Shown piece by piece: positions 25,741 through 41,100 of a DNA stretch of 64,000 nucleotides. A program made the position numbers and the translations under genes. This stretch comes from Epinephelus fuscoguttatus (Eukaryota > Chordata > Actinopteri > Perciformes > Serranidae): NCBI RefSeq assembly GCF_011397635.1, contig NC_064756.1:35688996-35752995 (forward strand), written 5' to 3'. Under the pieces are notes generated by a model. It searched no databases. It saw nothing but the letters and a program-made list of their open reading frames with translations, and was not told the DNA's origin. The stretch's first letter is position 1. Each line of letters starts with the position of its first letter.

Positions 25741-28700
25741 CACATTCAAAGCAGTGAAAAAACCATAACTGAGCCACACACAATAGGGCAGTTCTTAGGC
25801 AGTTCATACTCAGTTTCAGATGTTTATAATTGAGGTTTTGTTGTTTTGTTTGTTGAAGGAAGGAGAAATATAAGGTGCTAAAACTGGCTTTCTGTAGCAG
25901 CTATTGTGCCTAAGATCCTGTTAATTTACTTTAAAATAAACTTCAGTGTACTTCTGTTTAGTCTTTTTTAAGGTCGAAGTTGTAGGATTTAGGAGGAATG
26001 GAATATAAAATAATAGTATAGTAAGTATGTTTTCTTTAGTGTATAACCACCTGAAAAAGACGTTGTGTTTTGTTACTTCAGATTGAGCTGTTTGTCCGCA
26101 ATGTTGCACTGCCTTGTTTCTACACTAGCCAAAACAGACAAACCAAACACGGGCTCTAGTTAGGGCTGTTCGTGTTTTTGCACCAGCCACCGTAGTTAGC
26201 AGCCCCTCTGCAACGTTCAGTGCTGGAAAAATACAGATTTTTTTTTTTTTATGTGAAACTGCTTAATTCAGTGTTTTTACCGGGTTAAATCATGTGGTCT
26301 GTTGTTTTGGAGAGGGAGACCTCTGCTGATAATTCGGCTCTCAGTAAAAACTTCCTGAACACTGAATACTGAGGGAATCCTAACTGGGAGTTCATGCTTG
26401 GCACATCGGAGAAGTTTTATCTGGTTGCAATCTGCAGTCCTCACTGCTAGATACCACTACACTGCTACTTTAATTTAGGCATGGGACAGTGCCGTCAGTG
26501 GAGCTCTTTGTCTGACCAAAAACTGCAGCAAGAGTGAAAAGATGGGTCTGAATATGGTTTGGAAGGAAAACTGCATTTATCATTTATGATTAAGAACAAT
26601 TTCCCGGTCGTCCTCCATTGTAAAAGAACATCCATCTCCAGCCTAAACTCGATGCATATAGTATGCTTTTACTGTCATTCATTGATAATCTGAGCTGCTA
26701 AATATTTAAACAGGAAACTTAAAGCACTCCCTGATCGATATTGCCTATTTGTCCAGGGAGCGGAGAGAGTTGAAACATGTTTTTTTTTTTTATCCTAAAT
26801 GTAAACCTTCTCTCTGAGGTAGCCAGTGAACCCTTAGAGTAACTACACATTTTACAAGAGCTTAAAACTCTATTACTCAGCCCTCTGAGCATCTTTGGAT
26901 CAGTGTCACTGATTGTAAGTTCTGATAAGTCCCAACTTGCTCTGCTTCAGCCTTAGTATCAGTACTAGCTTCTAGATTTCTGCAGATACTGGATTTTGGA
27001 GGCTAATAATATATAGCCTGTGGCAGATTATATCAGCTGCCATGTTAATTCTGTGAGTAAATTGATAACAGGCCAAAGTTAAACTTGTCTGGTTTAAGTA
27101 CCCCCTGCAGCTGTAGTCTCTACTCACCAAGGATCTTTTGTAAGGGAGGAACCCTCACTCTGTAACACCACTGTGTCAGTGTACTGTAGTTCAAACACGG
27201 TGAGGTGTTTCAATCACATCAATAATTCAAAGATCTCCCCCTCTCAAAAATGTGTTTTTCCTATGTTTACGTCCCCTAGAATGTCTGACCTTGCCGATAC
27301 TAAGGCTGAATCCAAATGTCCACCCTGTGGACTTACAGACTGAGCCCTTGCAGAATTCATATTCTAAGTAATGTGACATGTTCACTGTCATCATGTAAAG
27401 TCTGCAATTGCAGAGACTACAAACGCTGATAGACAGGCCGCAAGACCATTTCACTTGTTGAGTTGGAAACACTCAAGCAATAACCACAGTCATATATACG
27501 ATGATCATCGTACGCTTCATGCAAGTCTATGAATACTGTCTGCTCATCTAGCTCAGCAGATTACAAGATATAAATCCCATATATAGGCTTTTTTGTGACT
27601 TAACAAAATGATATTCAAACATCTCTTTACAACATATAAGCTGCACACATTCAAATACAGGAGTTTGTAAATAAAGACAGGACTATTACTTAGTAAACTG
27701 GATATTGCAAGAAACCGAGACAGGAGACACAGCATCCGTGTTTTCGCAGACATGGATGTAAACTGTAAGTGCAACTTGACTTGGTTGGCTGAGGCATACA
27801 CCGGCAAGGCAGTAATTCTAGTTCAATGAGGTCGTACTGTATGAACAAGTCAAATTTTACATGTTTTGTGGTAAACTAAGAGGAGGATGAAGATAGTGTT
27901 TAAAGGAGGGCTATTTCTTCCCTCTGAGTGTGTATGAGTGTGTCTCTTTCTTGTGGTTGAACAGATGTGTACATTTATGCTCCTGTGTGTGTGGGCATAT
28001 ACAGTATGTGAACTTAAAATAGCGGCCTCTAATTTTGTGAATGCACACACAGTGAGGGGCATTTGAGGTTCTCTTTCTGTAGTTTTATTGAAAGATGCTC
28101 TTTTCTCAGAGCAATTACAATATGCAAGATGCATAAAAATTACATCTGTGCATTAACATTCAAAAGATTCAAAAGAAAGGAAAACAAAAAATACGCATTT
28201 GTGCTTAGATACATACAAACCTGTAGGGCATTTGAGAAATACAACATAGGCGATATGATAGTTCAAAACCAAACAAAACCCAAATTGTCTCTGTAGCAGC
28301 TACCTAAAAGAATCTTCTGACATTTTGGGAAATACGTCTGTTGGCTTCCTGTCAGAAAGTTAGATGAGAGGATTGATACCACTAGTGTTAATGCTAAATA
28401 TGAAGCAGCCTGTTAGCGTACACACACACACACACACTGGAAACAGTGGGGGGAAATGACAAGCTTAGCTCTGTCCAAAGATAACTAAACCACCTACCCT
28501 CTCCTCTGAAGTTCACTTATTAATACGTTATATCTTGTATGTTAAGATATAACATGTAGTAAGTGAGCTTCATGTATACATCTGTCTCACACAGTTATTG
28601 GTCTTGCTGGGTGTGTGCCACTGGTTTGTCCCAGCCCTATCATTTGGCTGTTGTCCTGATAGTCTGACTCTCTTAAACTCTGTGGTTTCTTTTGCTTTGA

Positions 28701-31700
28701 ACATTCAAAAGCGATCACTACTTAATCGAAGGGTGTATTTTACCCTATATTTACCTTCTGATGGTTGACTGAGTGCTCTGGCTAACACCCTCTCTTTCAC
28801 ATTAATCCTGCCAGCGACCCAGCACGCCCAAATCTTTCTACTGTTGGTCGCTCCTGTGTAGCAGCTGTAGGTTGACCAGAGACAATAGAAATATAGTTTT
28901 TATACTTTTTTGTCCTGCCACTCAGATTGTTCATCTGCCACTTTTGAAATCTCTGTGCTAAATGAAGGAATAACATTTAAATTATTTAGACATAATACAA
29001 AGGTCCAGTGTGCAGGATTTAGAGGGATATATTGGCAGAAACAGAATATAATATAATGCTTTGTAATCATCTGAAAATGAGAGTTGTTTTTTGTTTTCAT
29101 TACCTTTGAATGAGCAATTTGTATCTACATGGGGACCCGATCCTCGTCCATGGAGATCCCAGTGTTGCTTTGTTTCTCAGAATGGACAAACCAAACACTG
29201 GCTCTAGACAGGGACATTTGCGTTTTTGCTTTGGCCACCATAGTTAGCAGCCCCCATGCAATGAGCCAAACAGTGTTGGAGACACTGATTTTTTTCAGGT
29301 GAAAACTGTTTTATTCAGTGTTTTTGATGATTTACACCTTCACCATCACCTGGTCCATTTGTTTTGGAGAGGAATAAACCTCTGAGCAGGTGCTAGGCTA
29401 GTTGCCCATCTGCGATGAGCTGAACAGAAATTTTAATGTAAAGCTGGTTTATTTAATGTTTTTACCAGTTTTAATCACCTGTGTGTTTAGGAGAGAAGGA
29501 GACCTCTAAAGTTAAGCTATTGCTAAACAGAGCACACTGAAGGAATCCTAACTTATCAACATCCTAACTAAGTTTCAGCTGGTTGCAGTCTGCAATCCTC
29601 ACAGCTAGATGGCATTGAATCCCACACACTGCTCCTTTAATGTAGAGAATGATTTCATGCAGTGTTCGATATACTTTAACAAACAAACAAAAAAACAAAA
29701 CTAAAAAATAAAAACATTACAGGCAGGATAAATTCCATTGTTCAAATTATTCCTTGGCTTTTTGGGGGCCCTGTTGTTGAGGGTAGGGGTGTCAGAGAGT
29801 ACTGTACACATGCAGGCATATGCATTAACATGCCCACTTGACGTTTGGAAGCAAGATACAGAATTTTTACTGGGGTCTTGAGGAGCTGCAGCATTTATTC
29901 ATTTACAAAGTGAAACCTGCACTGCACATTTACTACCACTTGACATCTTTACTATTTATTTCTTCTCTGCTCCAATTGCCAACACCTGTCTGCTCTGAGC
30001 GTATTCACTCTAATCTCTTTTGATTGATTGTTATTGGTTAGAGTTTGGTGAATTTTGACTGTCAGTCAAAATGAAATAGCTTCTATGGCCAATTGAGTTG
30101 CTTTTATATAGCAGTTGCGAGCAAATTGTGTAGCTTTATCCAATTATATGATAACCTTACCAAATATGTATATGTGTTGTGCCTTTTCTCTGTGTGCCAA
30201 AGTGGTGGATGGCCTGATGATTATACACGCCACTTTCAGCAATTTACCTGTGTTTGGGGGATGGCAGCTGTAATTTCAGACCCTGCTTGATGATGATATA
30301 ATTAGAACCCCTTTAGTCTTCATCTACTGTGTTTCTGTCCATCTCTAAGAGGGAAAATAATTTTGAAATTCCAGCCTATCAAGTGACCTTTGACATTATG
30401 TCTTGTTCAAAAACGATTGTTCATTCATTGTTTTATCAGACATGAGTTGTTGTTGTTTTTTTTGTTTTTTTTGTTTTTTTTTTGCATTGGTAGATTCTTT
30501 ATAGCCTACAAATATTCTTCTACATTGGTAAAGCCATTCAGTTGAGATGCCTATTCTCATTACTTTTAATGGATTTTCACTTTTGTACTTTTGTGAAATT
30601 GAGAAGACGGGAATAAACAATTTATTTAAAAGAAGAAGAAAAGGGTCACATTGATTGCATTCGTCTTTATCCTTCTAGGAGTTATGCAGTGACCCCCATC
30701 TGTTTGTGAATGGCATCAGTGCCCACGACCTACACCAAGGCCAGCTCGGAAACTGCTGGTTCGTAGCCGCCTGCTCCAGTCTGGCCTCCAGGGAGGCATT
30801 ATGGCAGAAGGTGAGACATCTGTCTTTTATCTTTTTATCTGTGCAGTTGGTTTTGTAATTTTGGCTTCATCAAAGCAAATACTGTTTTCCTGGGTATTGC
30901 ACAACACACAATATTCACAATAATTAAGAATCCATCACAAAACTATGAAACACAGCAGAAAACCTGCAAGGCCGCAGTATGCTGCCCAAAAATCCTAGAC
31001 TGTATGAAGCAATGGACGTAGCTATGGTGAGGTCAACCACTGGTTTGTGGACTCCAGTTTTCAAGCCTGGAGTTCGGCATTTTAGCTGTCGTTTGGAGCC
31101 TCAGTGTTTTGAAGCCAGCAGTGACCATATTTGGACAAGAGGGTGGAGCCGTGGAGGATGGGGGGGAGTGGATCTGACTCAGACTGAGGTGAAGACTGGC
31201 AGACAGCTAATTTTAAGCCATAAGGGTAAATTATATAGAAAATCACTCCTGTACATTTGTCATGAATGTAGTAATTAGCTATAGAGACCAAAACCATTTT
31301 TGACTGCAAGCATGTTTATTTTTGCTATAAAGTTAGGCATTTTAACATGAGGGTCTATGGGGATTGACTGGCTCCTGGAGCAGACCCCAAGTGGCAGTTT
31401 AAGGAACTGCACTTTGTGGCACTTAAGCAATGGCTTCATTTTTCAGCCCTGGAAAAAAAAGTCAACAAAATTGCCCAAATAAAGCAACCAGCTCTAAAAA
31501 TACAGCAGACTAATGGATCAAGTGATACATCGTGGCATCGCTAACTACAGCACAGCAGTAAAAAACTTCCATTAAAAGGACTGAGACACAGCAGGAGGAG
31601 TGGGATGTTTGCACACGCATATGTGTGTGTGTATTGATGGGTGTCGGCATGTGTGCATGCAAGGATATGGGTGTCAGATTTGTGTGACTGGGTGTGTGTG

Positions 31701-33285
31701 TTTACATTACATTTGTGTATACTGTGGCACCTTGTGTAATCCAAGTGATTTTAGATTACTGCCCTTTTCAACACACACACACACACACACACACATCAAC
31801 ACTGTCTACAATAATACATTGTTCATTGGTTGTGGTGAATTGGGTTCAAGGCCTCTACAAAATCACCAGTGTTCATATTAAAATATATTATTAACACCAC
31901 ACATATTGTTATCTTGGTTGCAACAGTGCTTATTAGGATTCTGAGTTCTTACTAACAGTGTCTGTCAGGGCTCATAAAACATTTGCATGATTCACTGTGC
32001 AGTGGTCACTATCACATCAATCCTGACGGATTGACCCTGACACTAGTGTACATTTTTAACAGTTTCTTATCAAAGAAACTTTAAATACTATAGTTTAAAA
32101 TCATTTCATTACAAACTAAAGGAATTATCACAGATCCATCTGATAAAGGACTTGAACTGGATGCTGCAGCAACCAGGAAATAACACCTTTCATCCATAGG
32201 GTGGCACCAGTTACCTTCATTAAGTTACTGTTTCTGTCGTTCAGAGATAAGAAATATACAAGATCTTATTTATATAGATGTAGCACTTTTGTAAACAAAG
32301 TTACAAAGGGCTTCACAGGATATAAAAAATAAGGAACATACAACTATTCACAGAAAGGATACATGTACAGATACAGAGAATACAAATAACTAGCACCTAT
32401 ACAGGGAGGGCAAGGGGGTAGAATTGGTTCTGAGACATTTTTTAAGCTGTTTGTAGACTCAGCAGATCTAACAGAGGGGAGGAGACAGTTCCAGAGGGAT
32501 GAGGCCCTTACTGCAGGAACACAATCACCCTTAGATTTGTGGAGGGAGTAAGGTATGAGTAAGAGACCTTAATTGGATGGTCGAATTGGCCTAGAGGTGG
32601 TATGGGGATGTTAGAGTTCAGAGTAGGGTCTTGTTCTAAGCAGTATCTGGTAGTCTCTCTTGTACATTATGGGAAGCCAGTGAAGGGATGCAAGGATTGG
32701 TGTGATGCAGGATCTACAGTTGGATTTAAAGAAACAGTGTGATGGATTTAGGGGATTTAGTGTCATCTAGCAGTGAGGACTACAGATTGCAACCACTTGA
32801 AACTTGTCCCACGAAAATGGATGGATGGTTGCTTGTCTTGCCAATACGTGGAAGGCTTTTCCTACATAGGCCGTACTGAAAGATGCCCAAGGGATTGCCT
32901 TGCTGAGCTTATATATACTATTAGAACTAGAAATCACAACTATGCCATGGGTAGACATTTAAGTGAATTTCACAATGCCAATGATTCCTTATTACTCATA
33001 GGGGGCACTGAACATAATAAACATTTGGTTGGGTGGGGCAACAGACTACAGAAAATCAATCAATTAAGCTTTTTGAATTCGTCAAATGGATGCGTTAAAG
33101 TGTCTGGGTCTCAGTGAAGATATAGACCTTACATGTTACATATTCTCTGTTTTTTCTCTGCAACCATAGGGGGTTCAGTGCCTTGCTCTAAAGCACATCA
33201 GCAGAACATGTTTGTTTTGCCTTTCAGCCAAATAGATATATGTATGTATGTATTATTAACATGATAAGAATGTATTATTGGAGTG

Positions 33286-33333
<48 letters not shown>

Positions 33334-35079
33334 ATTGTGTGTCTTCTTTCTTTTTTTCCACTGTTGGTGACCTCATTCCTCCTGTCTGGTCTCAGAGGTC
33401 CTCTGCAGCTCTCAGTTTTCCATCAGCTGAAGGGAAACTTAGGTCTGCTTTAGGTGTCGTTGCCTCAGTGGAGCAGCCGGTTGTTTTGACATTCGTCAGT
33501 GGTCCAAAAACATACACTTATTAAGCCTCAAGTGTGATTAAGGCAAACTACACTGGAAACTTGATGACAATAAAGACAGCATTTTGTTATTCCAAGGTGA
33601 AGAGACGCAGCAGTCACCATGCTATAGGACAGAATGAGTTAAGTGGTTTAACTCACATCACATCAACATGTGTGTAGAGGTATTTCCTAAAGTTACAGAA
33701 ATTTTCATTGCTTATTTTAATATGTGATATTTATTTTTGTCAAGTATCCCAACCTGATCTATTTCATAAATTGCTAAAAAATTGCCTTGATTGTGAGTTT
33801 TAGCTCATAATGCAAAGGTAATAATACAGACTGAAATACAGTATCTCATTTTGAATTAGAATTCATCCACAGTCTATTTGTCTCATTTTGCAAATACTTA
33901 CTGGCTTATCCCAGCCTTTATCTTGAACTAAATATAAGAAAAGATATGACAGTTTACCCAGTGGGTAAATTGGGTAGTTGCAGCAGAACAGGACAGAAAT
34001 AACACAAGTATAGAAATCAACAGAAATAACTAATTAAAGCAATATAGACTAAAATAGGAATAGGAAAAAAATAGAAACTGTAAAAGAGCATTCTGATACA
34101 AAACGAAAATATTTTTGGGGTTATTTTTTTATTCATTGTTAACAAAACCTGCAATCATGTTGTCCCTGGCTCTGTCTGCTCTGAAGCAGTTGGCTCTGTA
34201 ACTAACTCTAAAAATGCAGTGTAAAACATGTTACTGCCAGTATTTGGCTCCAGTAAGCTGGAAAGTTTGACTGGAAACAAAATGGGAACTATTGTAACAT
34301 CTGACCAGATACTGCAGCTGTTGACATAGCATGCTTGGATTTTTCCCTGTGTCCCTTCAGTCCAGCTGAAACACAGGGAGACAGAAAAATAGCGAGAGAG
34401 AAAAGCAGCATTATGTGAAAATCAAAGCTAACGCTTGAATCAGCAGTTATTTAAATCACACAACACAGCATTAAAATCAGTCACGATCTAACAGTAATTA
34501 ATGATGATCTGTTTTTTACACCAGACTGGTAATCTATTACTCACAGACGCCAGGTTCATACAGAACAATGGGCTGGAAAATAGTGGCCCTTGACGAAAAA
34601 ATGGACCAAAGCTCCATCAAATCAGTTGGGACATTTTTTTTTGTTTATTGATTTTACCGGAGAATCAAATGCTCTTTTTTTCACATCAGGAAACTAATTT
34701 TCTAATTTTCCACTTGGAATCATGTCTAAAGAAATTTGCAGCAGTGGCTCTACTCTGCATTGGAATGTATCCACATAATTAGCTGAATGCTTCCCTTCTA
34801 ATCTCTTTAGTAGCATAGTTGTTGTGTCATTGCACAGATAAGCATTGTGTTATACAGGAATGTACATGCCTATCATTGCCAGCGTATTTGGAGTGAAGCA
34901 TATTAATTTGGGGTGTGTTTGTGTTTCTGTCTTGTCTCAGAGAGCTCGGCTTTTCTCCACCTTGGCTGTTTTCTGTCTCTGCTACTGGTTCTGTCACTAC
35001 TTTGCAGTGAGAGCTACTCATGTCACTATCTCATGGGATCATGCGTTTGGTTGTGTGTGCATGCTTGAGATAGAGAGAG

Positions 35080-35110
<31 letters not shown>

Positions 35111-38100
35111 TTATCAGTCTGTCTGCAGATTATCTCGAAAAACTATTGGACCAGTCATTCTCATATTTTTGTGCATATTTATGACTGTATGCTCAAGGAC
35201 TTTTCATGGTTGCAATAATTCCCAATTGTTGAAAAACCTGTTTCATTGACTGTTTTATATCGTCATCAACTGCTGATGTCTCACTTCTCTCAACCGGCAG
35301 GTAGAAGGCGAAAGTTTTCTGGAAAAACAACAGCCCTTACCTAGTTTGTTGCAGGCCACATTTTGGCCTTATCTTGGTCTAAACAACTGACATCGATTGA
35401 AAAGTTTGGTCTCATTTTGAACCGAAGCATCTGCAGATTAATTCCATACCCAATATGTTATGATCCACTAAACTCAGGCCTAGGTATAGGATGAATTAGT
35501 CCCCATTTTGTCGTCTTCTTGGCCATCTTGACTATAAGGGAGCCGGGAGGAACAATTCCACCGGGTGCAGCCCTCCTTGTCTGGCTGGACTTGGTTTTGT
35601 TCTGTTGTCTGCATGGCGTCATACCACACCAGGAGTGTTTCAGAAGCCTGAAACTTTCCTGGCTTTGTAGATTTGCAGATTTGGTTGATTTGGTCATTTT
35701 TCCTTGATATTTGGTATCAACACATCAGTACAAACTGCATGTGTTCTGGTAAATCATTTCTTATCTTCTCTCCTTTCTGTCTTGTCTATCTGTCTTTATT
35801 TTGTCTCTCTCTTCCCTGTCACCCATTTTTTTAAGTTTCCATGCTCATGATAACTATGATGATGATGAGAGGATGACAATGACTGCCAATACATTATGTC
35901 CTGCTGAACTGAGGATGTAACTATAAAGCCCTTAGAAGCAGATTTGGGCTTTATTCATGAACCTGACTTGACTCTTCTCCTCTCCTCTCGCCCCCACCCG
36001 CCATCTAGTAACACCAATAACCATCAGCACCAATGAGAACACACAGAGAGCTTTCAGTCGATTTTTAATAGATGTCACCTCATTGATCTCTGTTTTGTGT
36101 CAGGCCGACAGTCATGCATTGTGAATATTTGATATTCCATTCGCTGCTACTTGTTTTGCATCTACTGTAGCTGCCTCTCCTGCTAGTGATGAAAGGCTTT
36201 AGAAACTAAATACAACAACAAGTCAAACACATATAATCACAATATTCAGCTGATAAGTAATGCCGGGATTTATTTACAAGAGGAAGTTTAGTTTTTATCC
36301 ACGAGTTTTATATTCAAAAGTTATAAAACTTCTAAGATTTCAGGTCATTGTGAAGTTTTAACATCATTAGATAATATTGTGTAAAGATTTTCTTTTTTTT
36401 ATTGAATGCCCACATTTCAAGTTTGAAATATACTTTGATGATTTATGTAGATGATGCATGTTTATTTTAAGGAAAGTTGATCTCCTGTTTTTCCTCCTCA
36501 ATGTGAGCACTTTGTTGTGAAAAATAATTTCTTTAAAGCTTGTTACTTTAAGTGCTTATGAAATATTGACATGGCTGTCAGTGATGTTAAATGTTTGCTC
36601 TCTGCACTAAAATGTTTCAGTGAATTGTTACAGGTTAAATAAGTCAGGTGCAGAGGTTTCGTTCGACTTTCTCACTATCTGTCATTTTGATAGACAGGGT
36701 CATAAAAATTCCATCATAATCTGATATTGCCTGTCACTTTAATTTTGAGTCTCACCTGCTTGTCCTTCATCCTTGACTGCATTGTTAGCAACGTGGTTAT
36801 TTACAAGTTTGACATAAGAGCTGAGCCTTTTTTGTATCTGTGTGAGGTTTTTGGGACCGTTTAATAGCTCTGTGTTGGATGTCATCTACTGTTGGCGTGT
36901 TAGCTCGTGCTAACTGACCAGACATTTGACTGACCAACCCAACAATTTTCACCTTGTTTATCAACCCCATCACAATTATTGGGCTTTTTAAAGAAACTTC
37001 GGAAACTCAGGTGCTGTTACATTTTGCAATGTGATGCAGCTATATAACCTACTAATGTGATGGCTAAAGCAAAGAAATAATCTCCTTGACTAAAGCTAGC
37101 TAGACAACGAGGTCAGTGAGATCAAAGACAAGACTAGACAACGGCTAATTAATATGCGCATGCCACCAAGTGGATGGGAGTGTTAATTACCTAAAGTTAT
37201 AGCAGATTGCCCTCGGAGTTCCTATCTGTCGAAATGACAGGACAGCCTTCAGATTTTTCTGTCATTGTTTAAAAAAAAATAAAAAATCAGTCAGTGACAG
37301 AAAATATTCAGTTAACTTGGCCACTGGTCATGTGCACAAAGAAGGTGGAACTACAGGCTTGTTACTGTATAATTACAGATGAATCAGTAAGACTATATTT
37401 AACATGATGTATTTCTTTGATTTGAGAGGATGCAAAGTTATCCTTTAGCTCTAGTTTGATGTTTTTTAAAGGTCAAAGATTGAACAAAATATTGCAATTC
37501 TTCTCCAAAACACAAACAGACTTCTACTGACAGAAAGTGAAGAGTCAATTGTCTGGTGTGAACTCCACCGAGCAGCTGACATTTGCGGCCTCTGCAGCAT
37601 CCTTGAAAGCAAACAGGAAGTACATGACCTTCCTGACCTTGGCAAGCTCAGCAATCCTTTCGCCGAACTCTTGCATGTCTGCCTCCAGCCATTTGAGTGG
37701 TGAATCCTCCGGGTCCTCAGCGTTTCGCCAAAACGTTCCGATCGGTTCTAGCAGCTGACGGGTCATCAGGTGGGTGAGGTCAGGGGTCCAGTGTTGAGAA
37801 ATACCAGTGATGGTGACACGACCGTAAGCAGTAAGGGAGAAGTGCCAGCGGGAGAATTTCAGCTCCTGGATGGGAAAGTCCAGCCGATACACGGCCTCAT
37901 GGGGGAGAAGTAGGCGCTCACCATCCTGTCGCTTCTGCCCTGAGCGCTGCAAAGACGATACACGGAGACGCATCATCTGCAGAGGAAGTAGAAAGAGAGA
38001 AAGAAAGAACATGGGAAGAGATAGATGAAAGGAAAATTGAGATTGGTTCGAGAGGAAGAAGTAATGTAAAAAATTATCCACCCCACCACCCTTTACTCTG

Positions 38101-41100
38101 TAGTTGGGATTAGGGTAGTGGACGTCTGTAATGGACGAACAACGTACAACAAAGACCAAGGACAGGTACTGTGAAAGGACTCATGCCTGAAATGATTTGT
38201 CTAAACATCAAAGTTAAATCAAGATCTATGTTTTAGTCTTTGATGGAAATAGCACATTTTAAAGAAGAAACAGACAATATGTTATGAAAAATGTTTTTAT
38301 GTTGTTATTTTACATGTTTTCAGAAGCTCTATCAGACTGAGATTGACGCACCTCTATAATTTGAAGATCTTTCCATAGGTTTTCAATAGTGTTCAGTTCA
38401 GGGACTCTAAACCAGTTTTTCTCAGCACAGCAAAGGTGCACATTACAGGTTTTTTTAGGAGTGGGGTTGTATGAGGTACTTAGCCAAAATACATTATCAG
38501 TTTAAGTGACTACTATATTTAGAATATTTTCACCGCTTTACCTTACTGTCAGACAGCAATTTCCGAAGGGGAAATTAAGCCATTACATTGCTTTCCTCAA
38601 AGCCAGACTCAATTGATAAAAACACATTTAACATTGCTGAACACAGGAGCCGCTGGTCTACCGCTGCCTCGATCAGTTATTTTGTGTTATTGTGTGACTT
38701 TGGCTTTAGAAGGGTTAGTTTGGATTCACCTCAGTCACCCAAGAACACAAACTAATTGATCAAGTCAGCAGTACACCAGCAGCTCCTGAGTTCAGCAAGG
38801 CCAAAATTATTGTTATTGTCAATGGAATTTGGTGGCTTTGATGAGAGCATATGTGGGGAACTGAAGCCATCAGAACAGGCTGTCTGACGGAAAGATAGAC
38901 GGTGAAAACATTCTCAGCAAAGCGTACACTAACTGATAGTGATTTTTCAGGTGGGTCATTTCATAGGTGGCTAAAATATGTTTTGCTGCTGACCCGTCCA
39001 CAGCAGTACCTTGCTTGACTTCATGTCGGCGCTCCTGCCACTTCTCCATACTCGGGGCATGCCGACAGACATCTACTGTAGGCAATACACTGACTATGAT
39101 AAGAACCTCATACAACCACACTTCAGACTATCCTAACTATAACACTTGAGCCCAGGAGCTGTTGACCTCAGCTGTGGCTATTTGTGAGGCAGTGTGCAAG
39201 GCTAGTACTCAGTGTTTTAACTCATCTATTGATCACGACACCAGGGACATTCAAAGCACAACACACACTACAGGAAACCTTCACAGTGAATGTTCTGAAG
39301 ACTGTTCATAAAAGCAGGGAGAAAAGTTTGATGAAACTCCAAAAAGTAAACTTTGAAAAGTCTGCCAACAATGAAAAGAAAAGTAATACACTGAATTAAA
39401 AAAGTTTTTTTACCATAAAGTAAAGGATTATATACTTTCTTTTTAAAGATATCAACATTTCATCAGCCTTCAAAACTGCAATGGTGACATTTTTGGTGCA
39501 CAAACCCTCAAATGTGCAATTGGGTTAGATCTTTGGACATTCAATGATATTTCCTTCTAAGTAAAGACAAAACTGCATCCACACGTACTATGACAACAGA
39601 CGAGATGAGAAGTTGTCATCCAAAGTGAGAACCTCACCTCTGTCAGCGCAGTGTCTTCTTTGAACACCAGCTCTATTGTGTCGGTGTGGGCTGTGGCATG
39701 GTCCATGTCTGACTTGAAGGTTATAATCCTGGATTAAGGAGAGGGTGAGCCTGGCCAGTCTGGATGGATGCTGTGATAGCTAGTGGAGCTCTGGTGGAGT
39801 TTATCATTTCACTCTCTCTTTTTCTCTCCGTCTCTCTCCCTCCCTCTCTCTCTTTTCTCATAGGTTCGTATGCCTTCTCTGTCTCCCCTCCCCTCTCCAA
39901 CTATTTCCATCACACAGTGACAGGTCCTCACTTTATCCCCCCCCCCCCCCGCCATCCTCCCTCCTGCCCACAGGGTACTTTGGTTAGGATGCATTGATCA
40001 ACCACATAAAATGGGACAGGGTAGGGGAGAGCATTGGGACATGGGATCAATGCAAAAACAGCATCAGTCAGGATAATTGGTGCTCAGCCCTGCTAAGCTT
40101 GTTTCAGTCCTATAAAGGCTGATAAGTGACATTTCTGCACCAAAATGTTGTAAAATGTCCACACGTACTATGTTTCTTAATGTGTTTATGATATGCAATT
40201 TCATGCCGAGGTGTAAACTCAAAATAAAACAAATCTCTTCCTGCAGTAGAATAATTTATCTTCAGACACTGTGAATCAGGTTTGAAATGTCTGAATATCA
40301 AATGAATATAATCTACGTTTTTTTTTTTTTTCGTTTTTTTTTTTTTCTTCTTTTTTAAGGCGTAATGGAGGTGGGTGATGTGTGAGGGTGCTAGGCAACA
40401 GGAGGTGCTGATGACGTACAGAAGGGAACTCTGGGAGTTTCCTGAGGGCTTCTGGGAGCAAGACTGGTCTTGGCTCAATGGATCAGTTATTTATTTATAT
40501 CACTCATTTCACTGAGAATTGTTAGTGTGACTGTGTGACTCAGGATATGGGTGGATGGCATTCCCTTGTCACAAACTTTGTGCATCCTCGGGTTAATTAA
40601 GGGGAAACAGGTGGAAAACTGAACATTTTAGGAATTAACAAATGGACAGAATATGTAAAGAAGATATTGTCATATGTATTAAATGGATCATGTAAAAAAT
40701 GAATACTCATGTATATTGATTATTATTTTTTGCCTGATGATCATTAAAGCTGGGATAAGCAGAAATCCGGAAAGGGCCAAGTCCCCAGTGACAGAGGTAG
40801 ACAGGTAGTCCAGCAACACGGGAGACAGACCTTTAGTTGCAAGTGACAGTGTAAACCCCCCAGTGCCAGGTGTCACAGTGGGCTGGTGGCCAGCAGCAGC
40901 GCTGGGTCAAACCTGTTAGCTGATCTGGCAGGAGTCTGGGCTGTCTGGTTCCCAGGAGGTGGGCTTTGTGCTGGCTGGATTTGGGGTGCTGCAGCTGCTG
41001 ACTGGAGGGTCGATCTCTGCTGCCCGCTCCCCTCCTGGCGTGGTGGTCTTTATCGGTGGGGAGTGAGGCAGAGGACACACTGTGATTTAAGGCTCTAGCT

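Noticed and set aside
35458-35707. Overlapping open frames on both strands (79 and 62 residues)
   Set aside because: No recognisable domain. It could be a repeat fragment but I cannot place it.
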